Assembly (NCBI RefSeq): GCF_001940785.1
Contig: NZ_MSLS01000017.1
Coordinates: 33,800-97,799 of the forward strand
DNA: 64,000 nt
Source: Bacillus sp. MRMR6
Lineage (GTDB): Bacteria > Bacillota > Bacilli > Bacillales > Cytobacillaceae
Direction: 5' to 3'
The position numbers and the translations under genes were made by a program. Position 1 is the stretch's first letter. Each line of letters opens with the position of its first letter. The notes below the pieces were generated by a model. It made no database searches. It was given only the letters and a program-made list of their open reading frames with translations, and had not been told where the DNA came from. Positions 18,899-28,595 of the stretch are shown here, one piece after another.

Positions 18899-19477
18899 CT
18901 AGGCGTTTCTATTTATTGTACTTAAATATAGGTTTAATGAATCTTCTGCTTCGCCCGCGACTATCTTAATAAAGTCATCATATTCTTTTTGTGTATGTGC
19001 TTTATCTAATGCTACATAATAAGCTAGGCGATTTTCTACTTTAATAACAATTGGTGGATAACCGTCTTTCATAAGTTCCAAATTCAACAACAACCGTGAT
19101 GTCCGACCATTTCCATCAATAAATGGGTGAATTCCAACAAAAATGGCATGTAGCATAGCTCCACGAGCAACTGGATGTAATTTTTTTGTTTCTACTTGTT
19201 CATACCAGGCCATCAACTGCTCCATCTCTTCTTTTATAAGGAAGGGATTTGGAGGTATGTGTTTACCGGAAATAAAAACTTGCTGTTCCCTATATCCACC
19301 TGCATATTCATCATCAATTCCTTTTAGTACAAGTCGATGTAGATTCTTAATTTGCCACTCTGACAAAGGTTCACCCTTTTGTACAATTTCCTCTACAAAG
19401 TGAATCGCATCCCGATGATTAATAACCTCCAAGTGTTCACGCAGCATTTTGCCACCAACAGTAATTCCTTCTAGCAC
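18899..19477 (-). CDS. Fic domain protein, 5' end lost
   Basis: Fic-fold AMP-transferase. The active-site motif HPFIDGNGRTSR (about 120-131 of 192) is intact, including catalytic His and the Mg-binding acidic residue, so nucleotide transfer is chemically possible. The coding frame continues upstream to 19606 and encodes TNAIEGN, the inhibitory-helix motif, and WTYN before it. There is no ATG, GTG or TTG in that stretch and a stop lies at 19607-19609. The normal first ~15 codons are gone. Translation could only begin at GTG 19477, after the inhibitory motif. Probably a recent pseudogene. Confidence 0.7.
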   Translation of the reverse strand: MLEGITVGGKMLREHLEVINHRDAIHFVEEIVQKGEPLSEWQIKNLHRLVLKGIDDEYAGGYREQQVFISGKHIPPNPFLIKEEMEQLMAWYEQVETKKLHPVARGAMLHAIFVGIHPFIDGNGRTSRLLLNLELMKDGYPPIVIKVENRLAYYVALDKAHTQKEYDDFIKIVAGEAEDSLNLYLSTINRNA

Positions 19478-19793
19478 TACCTTCGTTTCGTTGATCGTTA
19501 GCGTGTTTCCTTCAATTGCATTTGTATTATATGTCCATTCGAGTAATAACTTTTCGCGTAAGCTTTTTACTGTATATTTAGGTAACGGCCGATTGGAATC
19601 AAATATTTAGTAAAGGTAAGGTTCATTATAGTAAGAATTTAATAAACTTGACTTAGCTGTTTTTGTATATCTAAAAGACTACTCTAAACATTAATATCTC
19701 TATCTCTATAATTAGCCAAGAAAACAATTCTTTAACAATATAAATCTAATGAAAATCACCATCAGATGAATTCATTTTTACTAGATCATCTTC

Positions 19794-20138
19794 TCGACAA
19801 TATTCTTCCCGTCCAAGAGGATTTAACCCATGTTTATCAGCATTTTGAGTGAATATAATTAAACGTTTGGTTAGTGCCAATTCTACTAAACAAGCGTTTG
19901 ATTAAATTGTGGTTAAGCCCTTTATCAAGCATGCTATTGTCTCTTTTCAAGAGTAATTATTGTCATAAAATAGTTATCGTTGTTAAGATTCCATTCCCAT
20001 CCCCACAATATAAACTAGCAAAGTACATAGTTTTACAAATTCAGACTAGTAGTTATCCCAATTAATCGATTGATTAGTAGTGCAGTTAATTCTTTTAAAC
20101 CGGTTTAATACCAGTTTTACTAGAAAAATTATTGTCGA
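19794..20138. repeat. MITE-like element, copy 2 (345 bp)
   Basis: Left end TCGACAATATTCTT, right end inverted AAAAATTATTGTCGA. The internal order of motifs (AAACGTTTGGTTAG, GCGTTTGATTAAA, TAAGCCCTTT, TTATTGTCATA, AATCGATTGATTAG) parallels copy 1. Non-coding; it explains most of the gap between the Fic gene and the gene at 20333. Confidence 0.6.
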
Positions 20139-20332
20139 CGAAAAAGGGTGGTTAATACATAGTCTATTTCAATTCATCATTCCTGAATTTTTTCCTAAAA
20201 TACACAAAAGTAACATATATTAACCGTTTATAGGTTTCGTAAAACGCTATAATACAAGTAGTCTCTGTAGTTTCCCTTCACCTCCCTCACTTCTTACCCA
20301 AAATCCACTCATGATGAAAGCAGGTTGATTTA

Positions 20333-21172
20333 ATGAAGAACATCAACAGTACAAAGAATATTCATGACGAGAAAGAACCGCAGATGAAAGTGTTATTGAA
20401 ACATTTTGAAAATCCACAGGAACACGAAATTATGGTAAGAAATATGAAGATAAGTGCTGAATTTGACATGAGGCACCGTGGACACTTTTTATTTTATGGA
20501 AAAGATTTTATAGATTACAAACTAGAACGCCCCTACGACAAAGACCGCAATGAGTTTCTCCGCATCTTATCAAACTTCATGTCCAACGTGTTGGAAGATG
20601 ACTGTCCCTCCTCATGGAAAAAATGTAAGCGACCATTTTGGGAAGAACTGATTTTCACACACTTACCACTTGTCATGCATATTACCCCTGAACAAAAACA
20701 AGTAGAAACCTTCCTTTACCAATTAAAAATGTTTATCCAATGGCTTGATAAACGGAGTGGTACAACATGGTTTCCAGTTGTTAATAAGTTTTCAAAAGAA
20801 GCCATTTCCGACCTGAAATTATGTGAGGAAGTGCTGAATACTATTTTTTTAAGAGACTTTCCACAACTCCATCAGAAAGACTTTAGCCCCGAGCAGCAAA
20901 TCGAAAAAGCGAATCAGAGTTTCAAGCAATGTACGAAAAGAAGGGACAGCCTTTTTGAAGTAACAAGTGTCATTGACCAGATTACTGTATTAAAAGAATT
21001 TAATACCTATATAACCTATTATGTAAAAGGCTTACCCACCCATATAATCGTCCCCGGACTCATTATGAGCGGTTGTATCGGCCGAAAGAGCGGTACCTTG
21101 CTATGGGAGTGGTTTCAAACTGATGGAATCTATCCGCAAAAAGGTAAGAAATACATTAAACTTAGTAGTTAA
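20333..21172 (+). CDS. Uncharacterised protein, 279 aa
   Basis: I do not recognise this protein. It is soluble, rich in Lys, Glu and aromatic residues, with a Trp-rich middle (SSWKKCKRPFWEELIF, then SGTTWFPVVNKF) and a C-terminal segment PTHIIVPGLIMSG. No signal peptide or TM helix is clear. A weak GCAGG site precedes the ATG. It is the only well-formed plus-strand gene in the accessory part of the window, with its own terminator, between two attachment-like repeats (18764 and 21293), so it is probably a passenger of one integrated element. Confidence 0.6.
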   Translation: MKNINSTKNIHDEKEPQMKVLLKHFENPQEHEIMVRNMKISAEFDMRHRGHFLFYGKDFIDYKLERPYDKDRNEFLRILSNFMSNVLEDDCPSSWKKCKRPFWEELIFTHLPLVMHITPEQKQVETFLYQLKMFIQWLDKRSGTTWFPVVNKFSKEAISDLKLCEEVLNTIFLRDFPQLHQKDFSPEQQIEKANQSFKQCTKRRDSLFEVTSVIDQITVLKEFNTYITYYVKGLPTHIIVPGLIMSGCIGRKSGTLLWEWFQTDGIYPQKGKKYIKLSS

Positions 21173-21213
21173 GATAGGCTCAGTTACGTGTAGGATAGGC
21201 GATTTTACAACAA

Positions 21214-21251
21214 AAAAAACCACTCCCAATATTTTAAAGGAGTGTTTTTTT
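21214..21251 (+). terminator. Terminator of the 279-aa gene
   Basis: CACTCC and GGAGTG arms (21221-21226 and 21239-21244) with an A-run before and seven T after, 50 bp past the stop at 21172. Confidence 0.75.
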
Positions 21252-21292
21252 CTTAGTTTGTTTGGAAAATGTACTTAACCAATATGGTTAAA

Positions 21293-21375
21293 TTACATCA
21301 TGCCGCCCCTAAGGTGAGAGTGTGTAATATCTTTAACATGGTGTGCTTAGAGAGCGGTAAATTAGAGTTTTGCTA
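21293..21375. repeat. groEL-tail attachment-like repeat C
   Basis: TTACATCATGCCGCCC (21293-21308) is identical to the plus-strand end of groEL (52503-52518). It is followed by TAAGGTGAGAGTG and the arm motif GTGTAATATCTTTAAC (21322-21337), as in repeats A and B. The left half-palindrome CCCTTATATATCAAGG found in A and B is replaced here. It lies in a gene-free stretch. Confidence 0.65.
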
Positions 21376-21541
21376 TAGTACCATAATTATCCTTTTATCT
21401 TAATTCATTTCACTGAACTTTCCTAATCCCCATTGTCCTCCCGTAATACGCCAAGCCTCCACATAGATGTGAATGATGGCGGTTAGTTTGTTTTAGGTAT
21501 TAGACAGTTAGGTAAAGCAATTAGCAAAAGGATGGACATAA

Positions 21542-21587
21542 TAAAAAAAGTGCCAGGCACCATCCAAGTAGAATTATGCCTGGCACT
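21542..21587 (-). terminator. Terminator with GTGCCAGGCAC stem
   Basis: AGTGCCAGGC (21549-21558) pairs with GCCTGGCACT (21578-21587), followed by seven T on the minus strand. It overlaps the end of the cupin fragment and marks it as a former transcription unit. Confidence 0.75.
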
Positions 21588-21861
21588 TCATTATATTTGG
21601 GGTGAGTTTCCGTTTTATCTTATCGATTAATCCATCGTAACAATCTCTTCTATTTACAAGAAAAATATCACCCTTTCTCAGGTTGTAGTCATCTTGATTT
21701 ACCCGGATCTCCAATTCACCTTCAAGCACGAAAAGGATTTCAGTCGCTTCATGCCAATGATAGGGGAAATGTTCAACTGTATGTGTAAAAATTTTTATTG
21801 GTAAATCAACCTGATAATCAATCTGCTCATAATTCGTAATGCATGTTCCTCCGCCTTCAAT
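21574..21861 (-). pseudogene. AraC-type regulator cupin fragment, no start codon
   Basis: The minus-strand frame is open from 21861 to a stop at 21574-21576 and encodes an AraC-binding cupin: DLPIKIFTHTVEHFPYHWHE, then EILFVLEGELEIRVN and LRKGDIFLVNR. The metal or ligand-facing HWHE is kept. There is no ATG, GTG or TTG before the domain; the only nearby ATG (21844) is out of frame and stops after 5 codons. No helix-turn-helix follows. This is the N-terminal third of an AraC family regulator, or a stand-alone cupin, broken at both ends. Confidence 0.55.
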
Positions 21862-22051
21862 TCAATAATTATCAATACTTTAGCATAAAAAAAATATCTA
21901 AACAATTTGTTGTCTCTCAGATTAATAGTGTTGAAACCCTTATTATTTAGTCGATGGGAAGGGTTCCATTCTTCTGAATTCCCAGATCATGAATAAAACT
22001 AAATCTACATGGCGGTAAATTTTTCGCAAGAAGTAATGTTCAGGTGATGAA

Positions 22052-22630
22052 TTATTTATTATCTAACGTACTAAGCCGTAGTTCATAAAAATACTGCACA
22101 ATTGGATGCTTTAACTTCATCTTCTCGCTCATCTTTAAAATTCGTTTTTTTCCTACCCGTCTGTCCACCAAAGCTAGAATATTCAATAGGATATCATTGC
22201 TCTCTAGGCTTTCCTCTATAGAAGTGGATAAAAACTTATTAGCTACAATGATAAAATTAGATTTACTTAATGATGACTGCGCTGACAAAAGCTCCTTTGC
22301 ATATTCTGATAATTTTCTACCTCTAGCAATTACCTGTAGACGATCCTCAGGAACTTTCCCCTTGGTTTCTTTTCTTACGGCTTCAATTTCCTCACTGTTG
22401 ATAGGAATTTGGATATCAGAATCATTCTTAATTTCCAACTCCGTCTGATACCATTTGATTAAGGTAGTTATGTCACTCATATTGAGTACATTCTTTTTAT
22501 CTACTGCAATATAACAAATTCCTGCTTTATCAGGTAAATAAGAGTAGCTTGTTGCACGGTATTCAACCCTTCCATATAATGCAGGACAGAGAAAACTCTC
22601 CAGATTTTGCTTCAATTTGCTCCAGGTCAT
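22052..22630 (-). CDS. SF0329-type uncharacterised protein
   Basis: About 192 residues from the ATG at 22630, which has AAGGAGAAC just upstream and begins MTWSKLKQNLESFLCPAL. The frame extends to 22726 but without a site. The N-terminal half (GRVEYRATSYSYLPDKAGICYI) matches a family I know only as SF0329-like, found scattered in Bacillus genomes with no known role. The C-terminal half is helical. It lies alone between two attachment-like repeats, a typical mobile-element passenger. Confidence 0.6.
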   Translation of the reverse strand: MTWSKLKQNLESFLCPALYGRVEYRATSYSYLPDKAGICYIAVDKKNVLNMSDITTLIKWYQTELEIKNDSDIQIPINSEEIEAVRKETKGKVPEDRLQVIARGRKLSEYAKELLSAQSSLSKSNFIIVANKFLSTSIEESLESNDILLNILALVDRRVGKKRILKMSEKMKLKHPIVQYFYELRLSTLDNK

Positions 22631-22750
22631 GTAGTTCTCCTTAACTTTTAAATAATATATATTTATTGAGGCAATCGTTCTATTATCCATAATACAATAA
22701 CCAACACATCTAGCATAATGCATCAATAATAATCATCCCTATTAGAAATA

Positions 22751-22776
22751 GGAGGTGACCCATCAGGGTCACCTCC
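22751..22776. other. Perfect hairpin upstream of the SF0329-type gene
   Basis: GGAGGTGACCC and GGGTCACCTCC form an 11-bp stem with a 4-nt loop. No strong T-run follows on either strand, so its role as a terminator is uncertain. Confidence 0.4.
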
Positions 22777-22861
22777 ATTTCTTCAAATACTTCTGTATAA
22801 ACTTCCCTTTTAGCTTTGCCAATATGATCATTCGGTGATCGGCATATCCTCCATCCACGTG

Positions 22862-23125
22862 ACAAAAGAAGCTCCCAAAGGTTTTTACAACTGATGAGAA
22901 GCCTCCGGTTAATCTTTTATGTTAGCATTTCACTTTCATCTTACATACAGACCCTTATATATCAAGGAATTGACGGCTTTATTACCCTATGGTGAGAATG
23001 TGTAATATCTTTAACAATGTGTGCGAAAAGTGCGGTAAATCAAGGCTTTTCTAAATTTTGTCTGTAACATCTTTAACAGGAATATTTGCTTTTCACTGAA
23101 TTGCGTTAGCAAAATGTTAGCATTT
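22862..23125. repeat. groEL-tail attachment-like repeat B with terminator
   Basis: From left to right: a hairpin like the groEL terminator (GAAGCTCCCAAAGG ... GATGAGAAGCCTCC), ATGTTAGCAT, the half-palindrome CCCTTATATATCAAGG (22952), a groEL-tail stretch missing about 11 bp, the arm GTGTAATATCTTTAAC (23000-23015), a second arm CTGTAACATCTTTAAC (23062-23077) and two GTTAGCA copies 11 bp apart (23105, 23116). Repeat A has the same items at the same spacings. Confidence 0.65.
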
Positions 23126-23228
23126 TGTTGCGTATATTTAAATAAATAATAAGAACTCAATGAGCGACCATCAACCATATTGGATTCCTTTCATTGCTTT
23201 TATATAGTCGTTTCATCTCGTTTTAAAA

Positions 23229-23945
23229 TTACTCATATTGTTCTAGTATAAATTGATTTGATTTATTAAATATATAGGAATACAGAGGTCTACCTATACC
23301 ATAGGTTAATGTTTCATCAATAACATGAACCTCATTTAAAAACTTTAAATACTTTCGAATGGAAACTCTCGAAATATCTGTCATTTCTGCCATTTCATCT
23401 GTCGTAAATGGAGCATTCCCTTGCTCCTTAATAGCGTAAAAAACGATATTTAAAGTCTTCCTAGATAGTCCTTTCGGCAAAGGCTTTAATGGTTCAGCCG
23501 CTTTAAATTCATCCTGTTTTACCAATAAAAGCTTATCTAGATCTTTCTGGCTCATCTCAGTTTGTTGATTTAAATAGAAGAATTTTTCTTTGTACGAAGT
23601 AAGTGCTTGGTGAAATCTTTCAAATTCAAATGGTTTAATTAAATAATCTACAGCTCCATATCTTAATGCCGTCTGAATTTTATCTATGTCAGTGGCCGCA
23701 GTGATTAAAATGACATCTAATTCTTTATTTTCTCTTCTAATTTTACTTAATAAGGTTAAACCATTTTCACCAGGCATATAAATATCTAAAAGGACAAGAT
23801 CCAATTTTTGATTATCAATGATTTTTGTTGCTTCATTTACTGTATGTGCAGTACCAACTAAAAAGAAACCATCGATTTCTTTCAAGTAGCGTTTGTTAAA
23901 CTCAGCTACCATCGGATCATCTTCTACAATTAGAACATTAATCAT
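23229..23945 (-). CDS. malR: Response regulator, CitB/DcuR (MalR-like) family
   Basis: About 238 residues from the ATG at 23945 (site AGGAAGAG); the longer frame to 24005 lies inside the kinase gene. Receiver: acidic pair in VEDDPMV, phospho-acceptor Asp in VLLDIYMPGENG, Thr in ITAATD, Lys in LIKPFEF. C-terminal HTH near 180-215 (TTDEMAEMTDISRVSIRKYL). The start overlaps the kinase stop by 8 nt. In B. subtilis MalK-MalR activates maeN and a malic enzyme gene, which matches the upstream genes here. The exact ligand (malate, citrate or fumarate) is inferred. Confidence 0.8.
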   Translation of the reverse strand: MINVLIVEDDPMVAEFNKRYLKEIDGFFLVGTAHTVNEATKIIDNQKLDLVLLDIYMPGENGLTLLSKIRRENKELDVILITAATDIDKIQTALRYGAVDYLIKPFEFERFHQALTSYKEKFFYLNQQTEMSQKDLDKLLLVKQDEFKAAEPLKPLPKGLSRKTLNIVFYAIKEQGNAPFTTDEMAEMTDISRVSIRKYLKFLNEVHVIDETLTYGIGRPLYSYIFNKSNQFILEQYE

Positions 23946-25542
23946 TTGTCTCTTCCTTTCCCTTATAATGAAGTTGAATGATAAACTCTGTGCCTTTTTC
24001 AACACTTAAGTTTAACCGAATGGACCCTCCTAAAGTTTCAACACTTTTACTAACTAAATATAATCCGTAACCTCGATTTTCTCCCTTTGTCGAAAACCCC
24101 TTTTGAAATATGTGAGAAAACTGTTGCTTTTTAAGACCCGGTCCTGAATCCCGTACTTTAATTAGAAGTTGATTTTTATTATAGTTTAACTTTAAATTTA
24201 ACTTCTTTTCCTTCACTTCACTCATGGCTTCCATTGCATTATCTACGACATTTCCAATTATCGTAATTAATTCATGGGTAACATGTTCTTCACTGGGTTT
24301 GGGAATGATTGTCTCATTATCTATTTTCATCTCTACCTTATTTTCTCTAGCTGTACTAAGCTTGCCTATAATAAACCCAGCAAGAACTGGATCTTTAATA
24401 TTTTTAGTAACATAACTAACTTCGTTTACACGATGATCCACAATTTCATTTATAAAATCCATTAAATCATCATAAAACCCCATTTTAACCATTCCAAGAA
24501 TAACATGCAGTCGATTCATAAACTCATGTGACTGGGCGCGCAATGCTTCCGCATACATCCGAACACCTGTTAATTGTTCCGCTAATTGATGGACCTCTGT
24601 TTTATCCCTAAACGTTGAAATGGCTCCAACAATTTCTTTATTTACGATCAAAGGAGCCCGATTAGATAAAAGTGTCACACCATTGAGCGTAATCTCTTCA
24701 TCTTTTTCAGACTTTCCTGTCTTTAATACTCGTTCCAATTTTGAAAATGGAAAATAATCGTTTAGTTTCATTCCTACAGGGTTACCTGACAATCCCATAT
24801 TCGTAAATGTTCGTAAAGCTGATTTATTGACAAGAGTTATTATTGCATTTTTATCAACTGCAATAATTCCTTCATGGACGGATTGCAGCATCGTATTTCG
24901 TTCTTCATGAATTTTAGCAATCGAAGATGGTTCTAATCCTAATAAAATCTTTTTAATGTATCTTGCAAGGAAAACTGCGCCTATGATACCAACAATAATA
25001 CCTAAGACCGAGCCAATTACAATATTTTTATGACTTTTTTCAAGTGCTTGTTCAACATTATTAAGAGATATCCCAACTACAACTGCTCCTATCTGTTCAT
25101 TTACATTATTATAGATAGGAGTAAATGCACGTAATGACTGCTCTAGTGTCCCTTTCGATATCGAGACATACTCTTTTCCGTTTAATACCACTTCTTCATC
25201 TCCGCCGATAAAGTGTTTTCCAATTTCCCCAGGATCTGGATGAGATTTTCTAATTCCGTTCATATCCATCACTACGATAAAAAGTACATCAGCTGCTTGT
25301 TGAATATCGAATGTATACTCTTGGATTGCACCACTATCATCATCTTTCTCAAGCCCACTTCTAACAATTTCAGATTTGGCAACAGTTCTTGATACAATCT
25401 TTGCTTTTTCTTCTTGATTGTTACGAATCGATTCGCCTACTGTATGACTAATTAATAAATCAGTAAAAAACAATGATAAAAGAACAACCAAGCATACAAA
25501 GAAAATAATAATGGTACTTAGCTTCAATTTTTGTTTTAACAA
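23938..25542 (-). CDS. malK: Sensor histidine kinase, CitA/DcuS (MalK-like) family
   Basis: Membrane sensor of di- or tricarboxylates. About 534 residues from TTG at 25542, which has AGGAG 8 nt upstream; an ATG at 25572 has no clear site. In the 544-residue numbering: TM1 21-42, an extracytoplasmic PAS domain with VVMDMNGIRKSHPDP, TM2 183-204, a cytoplasmic PAS 225-325, phospho-accepting His 349 in RAQSHEFMNRLH, ATPase N-box NVVDNAMEAM, and G-boxes DSGPGLKK and NRGYGLYLV. It lies downstream of malic enzyme with a terminator between. Confidence 0.82.
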   Translation of the reverse strand: MLKQKLKLSTIIIFFVCLVVLLSLFFTDLLISHTVGESIRNNQEEKAKIVSRTVAKSEIVRSGLEKDDDSGAIQEYTFDIQQAADVLFIVVMDMNGIRKSHPDPGEIGKHFIGGDEEVVLNGKEYVSISKGTLEQSLRAFTPIYNNVNEQIGAVVVGISLNNVEQALEKSHKNIVIGSVLGIIVGIIGAVFLARYIKKILLGLEPSSIAKIHEERNTMLQSVHEGIIAVDKNAIITLVNKSALRTFTNMGLSGNPVGMKLNDYFPFSKLERVLKTGKSEKDEEITLNGVTLLSNRAPLIVNKEIVGAISTFRDKTEVHQLAEQLTGVRMYAEALRAQSHEFMNRLHVILGMVKMGFYDDLMDFINEIVDHRVNEVSYVTKNIKDPVLAGFIIGKLSTARENKVEMKIDNETIIPKPSEEHVTHELITIIGNVVDNAMEAMSEVKEKKLNLKLNYNKNQLLIKVRDSGPGLKKQQFSHIFQKGFSTKGENRGYGLYLVSKSVETLGGSIRLNLSVEKGTEFIIQLHYKGKEETND

Positions 25543-25613
25543 TGAGTCCACTCCTAAAAAGCGTTCCTGCATATTCTTTCATATAATGCAGCTTTAATTA
25601 AGCTATTGTAAAA

Positions 25614-25650
25614 TAAAAGCCTTACCTAAACAAATTATTAGGAAGGCTTT
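25614..25650 (-). terminator. Terminator between malic enzyme and the sensor kinase
   Basis: AAAGCCTTACCTAA and TTAGGAAGGCTTT form the stem, with A/T runs outside, 79 bp past the malic enzyme stop. It separates the catabolic genes from malK-malR transcription. Confidence 0.7.
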
Positions 25651-25728
25651 AAAAGTAAAATTTCTATCTTAACTTAATTTGGAGGATTTTGGATAAGATA
25701 ATTTCCTTACTACAAGCACAACGAAGCA

Positions 25729-26928
25729 TTAGGTGGTCGTGCAATCAAATTTTTTCCGCGCAACCCCTGTTTTTATTGCTGCGGCTGCAACTGCAGCTGC
25801 TACATATTTCGCTACTCTTATATCAAATGGATCCGGAATGACATAATCAGCATGCAATTCATCACTAGTAATGAGTCCAGAAATTGCATACACTGCAGCA
25901 ACTTTCATTGCCTCATTAATTTCCTTCGCACGAACATCTAAAGCACCTCGGAAAATTCCGGGGAATGCGAGGACATTATTAACCTGATTCGGGAAATCAG
26001 AGCGTCCTGTTCCAACTACTAGTGCTCCCGCTTCTTTTGCCTCCTCCGGCATAATTTCTGGTACCGGATTAGCCATAGCAAAAATGATCGGATTCTCATT
26101 CATCGAACGAACCATCTCTTTCGTAACTGCTCCTGCAGCAGAGACCCCGATAAACACGTCAGCACCTTGCAATGCATCTGCTAAAGTTCCTTGCCTTTGT
26201 TCTTTATTCGTAATGCTTGCCATTTCTTCTTTAAATTTATTCATACCGACCGGACGATCTCTATATATGATTCCTTTTGTATCACATAAAATGATATCTT
26301 TAACACCCATATTCAGCAATAGCTTTACAATAGCTACACCTGCAGCTCCGGCTCCATTTGCTACGACGCGAATATCCTCAATATTTTTGTTTGCTAGTTT
26401 AAGAGCATTTATTAATCCAGCTGCGGTTACGATAGCCGTTCCATGCTGGTCATCATGAAAAATAGGAATATCACATTCTTCACGTAAACGCTTTTCAATT
26501 TCAAAGCATTGTGGTGCAGCAATATCTTCTAAGTTGACTCCGCCAAAAGTAGGCTCCAGCATTTTAACATGCTCGACAATTTTATCCGTATCAGTTGAAT
26601 CTATGCATAAAGGAAAAGCATCAACATTTGCAAACTCTTTAAATAACAATGCCTTTCCTTCCATAACCGGCATAGCTGCTTTTGGCCCGATATTTCCAAG
26701 CCCGAGGACTGCGGTTCCATTTGAAACGACAGCAACCAGATTTCCTTTCATTGTATAATCATATACTTTATCTTCATTCTCATAAATAGCCATACATGGC
26801 TCAGCTACACCAGGTGAATATGCAAGACTTAAATCTTTCGCATTACGTACTTGGACTTTAGAACTAACACTAAGTTTACCTTGATTTTCTTGATGCATCT
26901 TTAATGCTTCTTCTCGTAAGATTGACAT
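25729..26928 (-). CDS. NAD(P)-dependent malic enzyme
   Basis: Oxidative decarboxylation of L-malate to pyruvate. 399 residues, the short bacterial form. LSLAYSPGVAEPC near 33 carries the catalytic Tyr; NGTAVLGLGNIGP near 72 and the Lys in MEGKALLFK follow; PIFHDDQHGTAIV near 155 gives the metal-binding acidic pair; the Rossmann motif GAGAAGVAI is near 192, and a second nucleotide motif lies near GVSAAGAV. Which cofactor it prefers is not clear. Part of a unit after pckA; two broken homologues occur at 29827 and 38633. Confidence 0.88.
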   Translation of the reverse strand: MSILREEALKMHQENQGKLSVSSKVQVRNAKDLSLAYSPGVAEPCMAIYENEDKVYDYTMKGNLVAVVSNGTAVLGLGNIGPKAAMPVMEGKALLFKEFANVDAFPLCIDSTDTDKIVEHVKMLEPTFGGVNLEDIAAPQCFEIEKRLREECDIPIFHDDQHGTAIVTAAGLINALKLANKNIEDIRVVANGAGAAGVAIVKLLLNMGVKDIILCDTKGIIYRDRPVGMNKFKEEMASITNKEQRQGTLADALQGADVFIGVSAAGAVTKEMVRSMNENPIIFAMANPVPEIMPEEAKEAGALVVGTGRSDFPNQVNNVLAFPGIFRGALDVRAKEINEAMKVAAVYAISGLITSDELHADYVIPDPFDIRVAKYVAAAVAAAAIKTGVARKKFDCTTT

Positions 26929-27008
26929 AACAGAATCTCCCTACCTTTATTAAATTTTATATCTCTATCAAATTTCCGTAAAAGCTGAACAGTTGAGTCC
27001 GCTTTTCC

Positions 27009-28595
27009 TTATACTAAAGGTCCGCCCAGCTTAACAATCTCTTCAGATACGCTTGTGAACTTTTTGAAGTTTTCATTGAATTTGCTGGCAAGGTCTAAGG
27101 CTTTTTCTTTATAAGCTTCCTTATCAGTCCAAGTTTTTTCTGGAATTAATACTTCAACAGGTACACCTGGTACATGAAGTGGAATATCTAGACCGAAGAT
27201 ATCGTCCTTTGCAGTTTCCACATTTTCTAATTCTCCGTTAAGTGCTGCTTTCACCATTGCGCGAGTATAAGAAAGGTTCATACGTTGACCTACGCCATAT
27301 TCTCCGCCAGTCCATCCAGTGTTCACTAAGAATACTTTTGCATTGTGCTTTTCAATTTTTTCTCCAAGCATTTCTGCATAACGAGATGCGTCAAGCGGTA
27401 AGAACGGAGAACCGAAGCAAGTAGAAAATGTTACTTGTGGAGATGTAATCCCTCGTTCTGTTCCTGCCAGCTTACTAGTATAACCGCTTAAGAAATGATA
27501 CATAGCTTGTTCTTTAGACAGCTTGCTGATTGGAGGCAGTACGCCGAATGCATCAGCTGTTAAGAACACAATTGTATTTGGGTGTCCGGCAACACTTGGA
27601 AGCATGATATTATCGATTGCGTCAATTGGATATGCTGCACGTGTATTTTCTGTTAGAGATACATCGTTGTAATCTGCAAGACCAGTATTCTCATCGATGA
27701 CAACATTTTCTAATACAGAACCGAATGTAATGGCATCAAAAATTTGAGGTTCCTTCTCCCTAGATAAGTTGACGCATTTTGCATAGCAACCTCCTTCAAT
27801 ATTAAATACACCATTATCAGACCAGCCATGCTCATCATCACCGATTAACTTACGGTTTGGATCTGCAGAAAGCGTTGTCTTACCTGTTCCGGATAAGCCG
27901 AAGAACAATGCCGTATTGCCTTCTTCAGATACGTTTGCAGAACAGTGCATAGGTAAAATGTCTTGTTCCGGCAACAAGTAGTTCATGATAGAAAAGATGG
28001 ATTTCTTCATTTCACCTGCATACTCAGTACCGCCAATCAGAATTACATGCTTTTCGAAAGAAACAATGATGAACGTTTCAGAATTTGTTCCGTCAATTTC
28101 TGGATTAGCTTTGAATGTTGGAGCAGCTACGATTGTAAATAGTTCATCCTGATTCGGATAATCAACCTCTGACGGACGAATAAACAATTGATGTGCAAAT
28201 AAGTTATGCCAAGCAAATTCATTTATTACTTGAATTGGAAGACGAGAGCTGTGATCCGCTCCAGCAAAGCCTTTAAATACGAAGATTTCTTCTTTTTCTT
28301 TTAAGTATTCTAATACCTTTGTGTACAGATTATCAAAATGCTCTTCTGAAATCGATTGATTAACAGTGCCCCAATCAATTTTATCTACAGTAGATGCTTC
28401 CTTAACAATGAATTTATCTTTAGGAGAACGTCCTGTATATTTACCCGTTGAAACAGAAACAGCACCGGTTGAAGTTAATTCTCCTTCTTCTCTCTTAATT
28501 ACTTTTTCCACTAACTGTGAAACACTTAACTGAACTTGTGCATTACTTCCATTTAATAACTCATGTAATTCAATTTGAACGCTCACATTATTCAT
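27009..28595 (-). CDS. pckA: Phosphoenolpyruvate carboxykinase (ATP)
   Basis: Converts oxaloacetate and ATP to PEP, the entry step of gluconeogenesis from C4 acids. 528 residues, normal family length. Substrate-binding TGRSPKDKF near 52, the P-loop [15 protein letters not shown] near 235, the metal-binding DDEHGW near 254 and NTRAAYP near 318. Bacillus usually has one pckA, near metK; finding it here between gapB and malic enzyme under organic-acid control suggests an extra or relocated copy. Confidence 0.92.
   Translation of the reverse strand: MNNVSVQIELHELLNGSNAQVQLSVSQLVEKVIKREEGELTSTGAVSVSTGKYTGRSPKDKFIVKEASTVDKIDWGTVNQSISEEHFDNLYTKVLEYLKEKEEIFVFKGFAGADHSSRLPIQVINEFAWHNLFAHQLFIRPSEVDYPNQDELFTIVAAPTFKANPEIDGTNSETFIIVSFEKHVILIGGTEYAGEMKKSIFSIMNYLLPEQDILPMHCSANVSEEGNTALFFGLSGTGKTTLSADPNRKLIGDDEHGWSDNGVFNIEGGCYAKCVNLSREKEPQIFDAITFGSVLENVVIDENTGLADYNDVSLTENTRAAYPIDAIDNIMLPSVAGHPNTIVFLTADAFGVLPPISKLSKEQAMYHFLSGYTSKLAGTERGITSPQVTFSTCFGSPFLPLDASRYAEMLGEKIEKHNAKVFLVNTGWTGGEYGVGQRMNLSYTRAMVKAALNGELENVETAKDDIFGLDIPLHVPGVPVEVLIPEKTWTDKEAYKEKALDLASKFNENFKKFTSVSEEIVKLGGPLV

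Noticed and set aside
19874..20065. 63-codon plus-strand frame
   Set aside because: Lies wholly inside MITE-like copy 2 and has no ribosome site.
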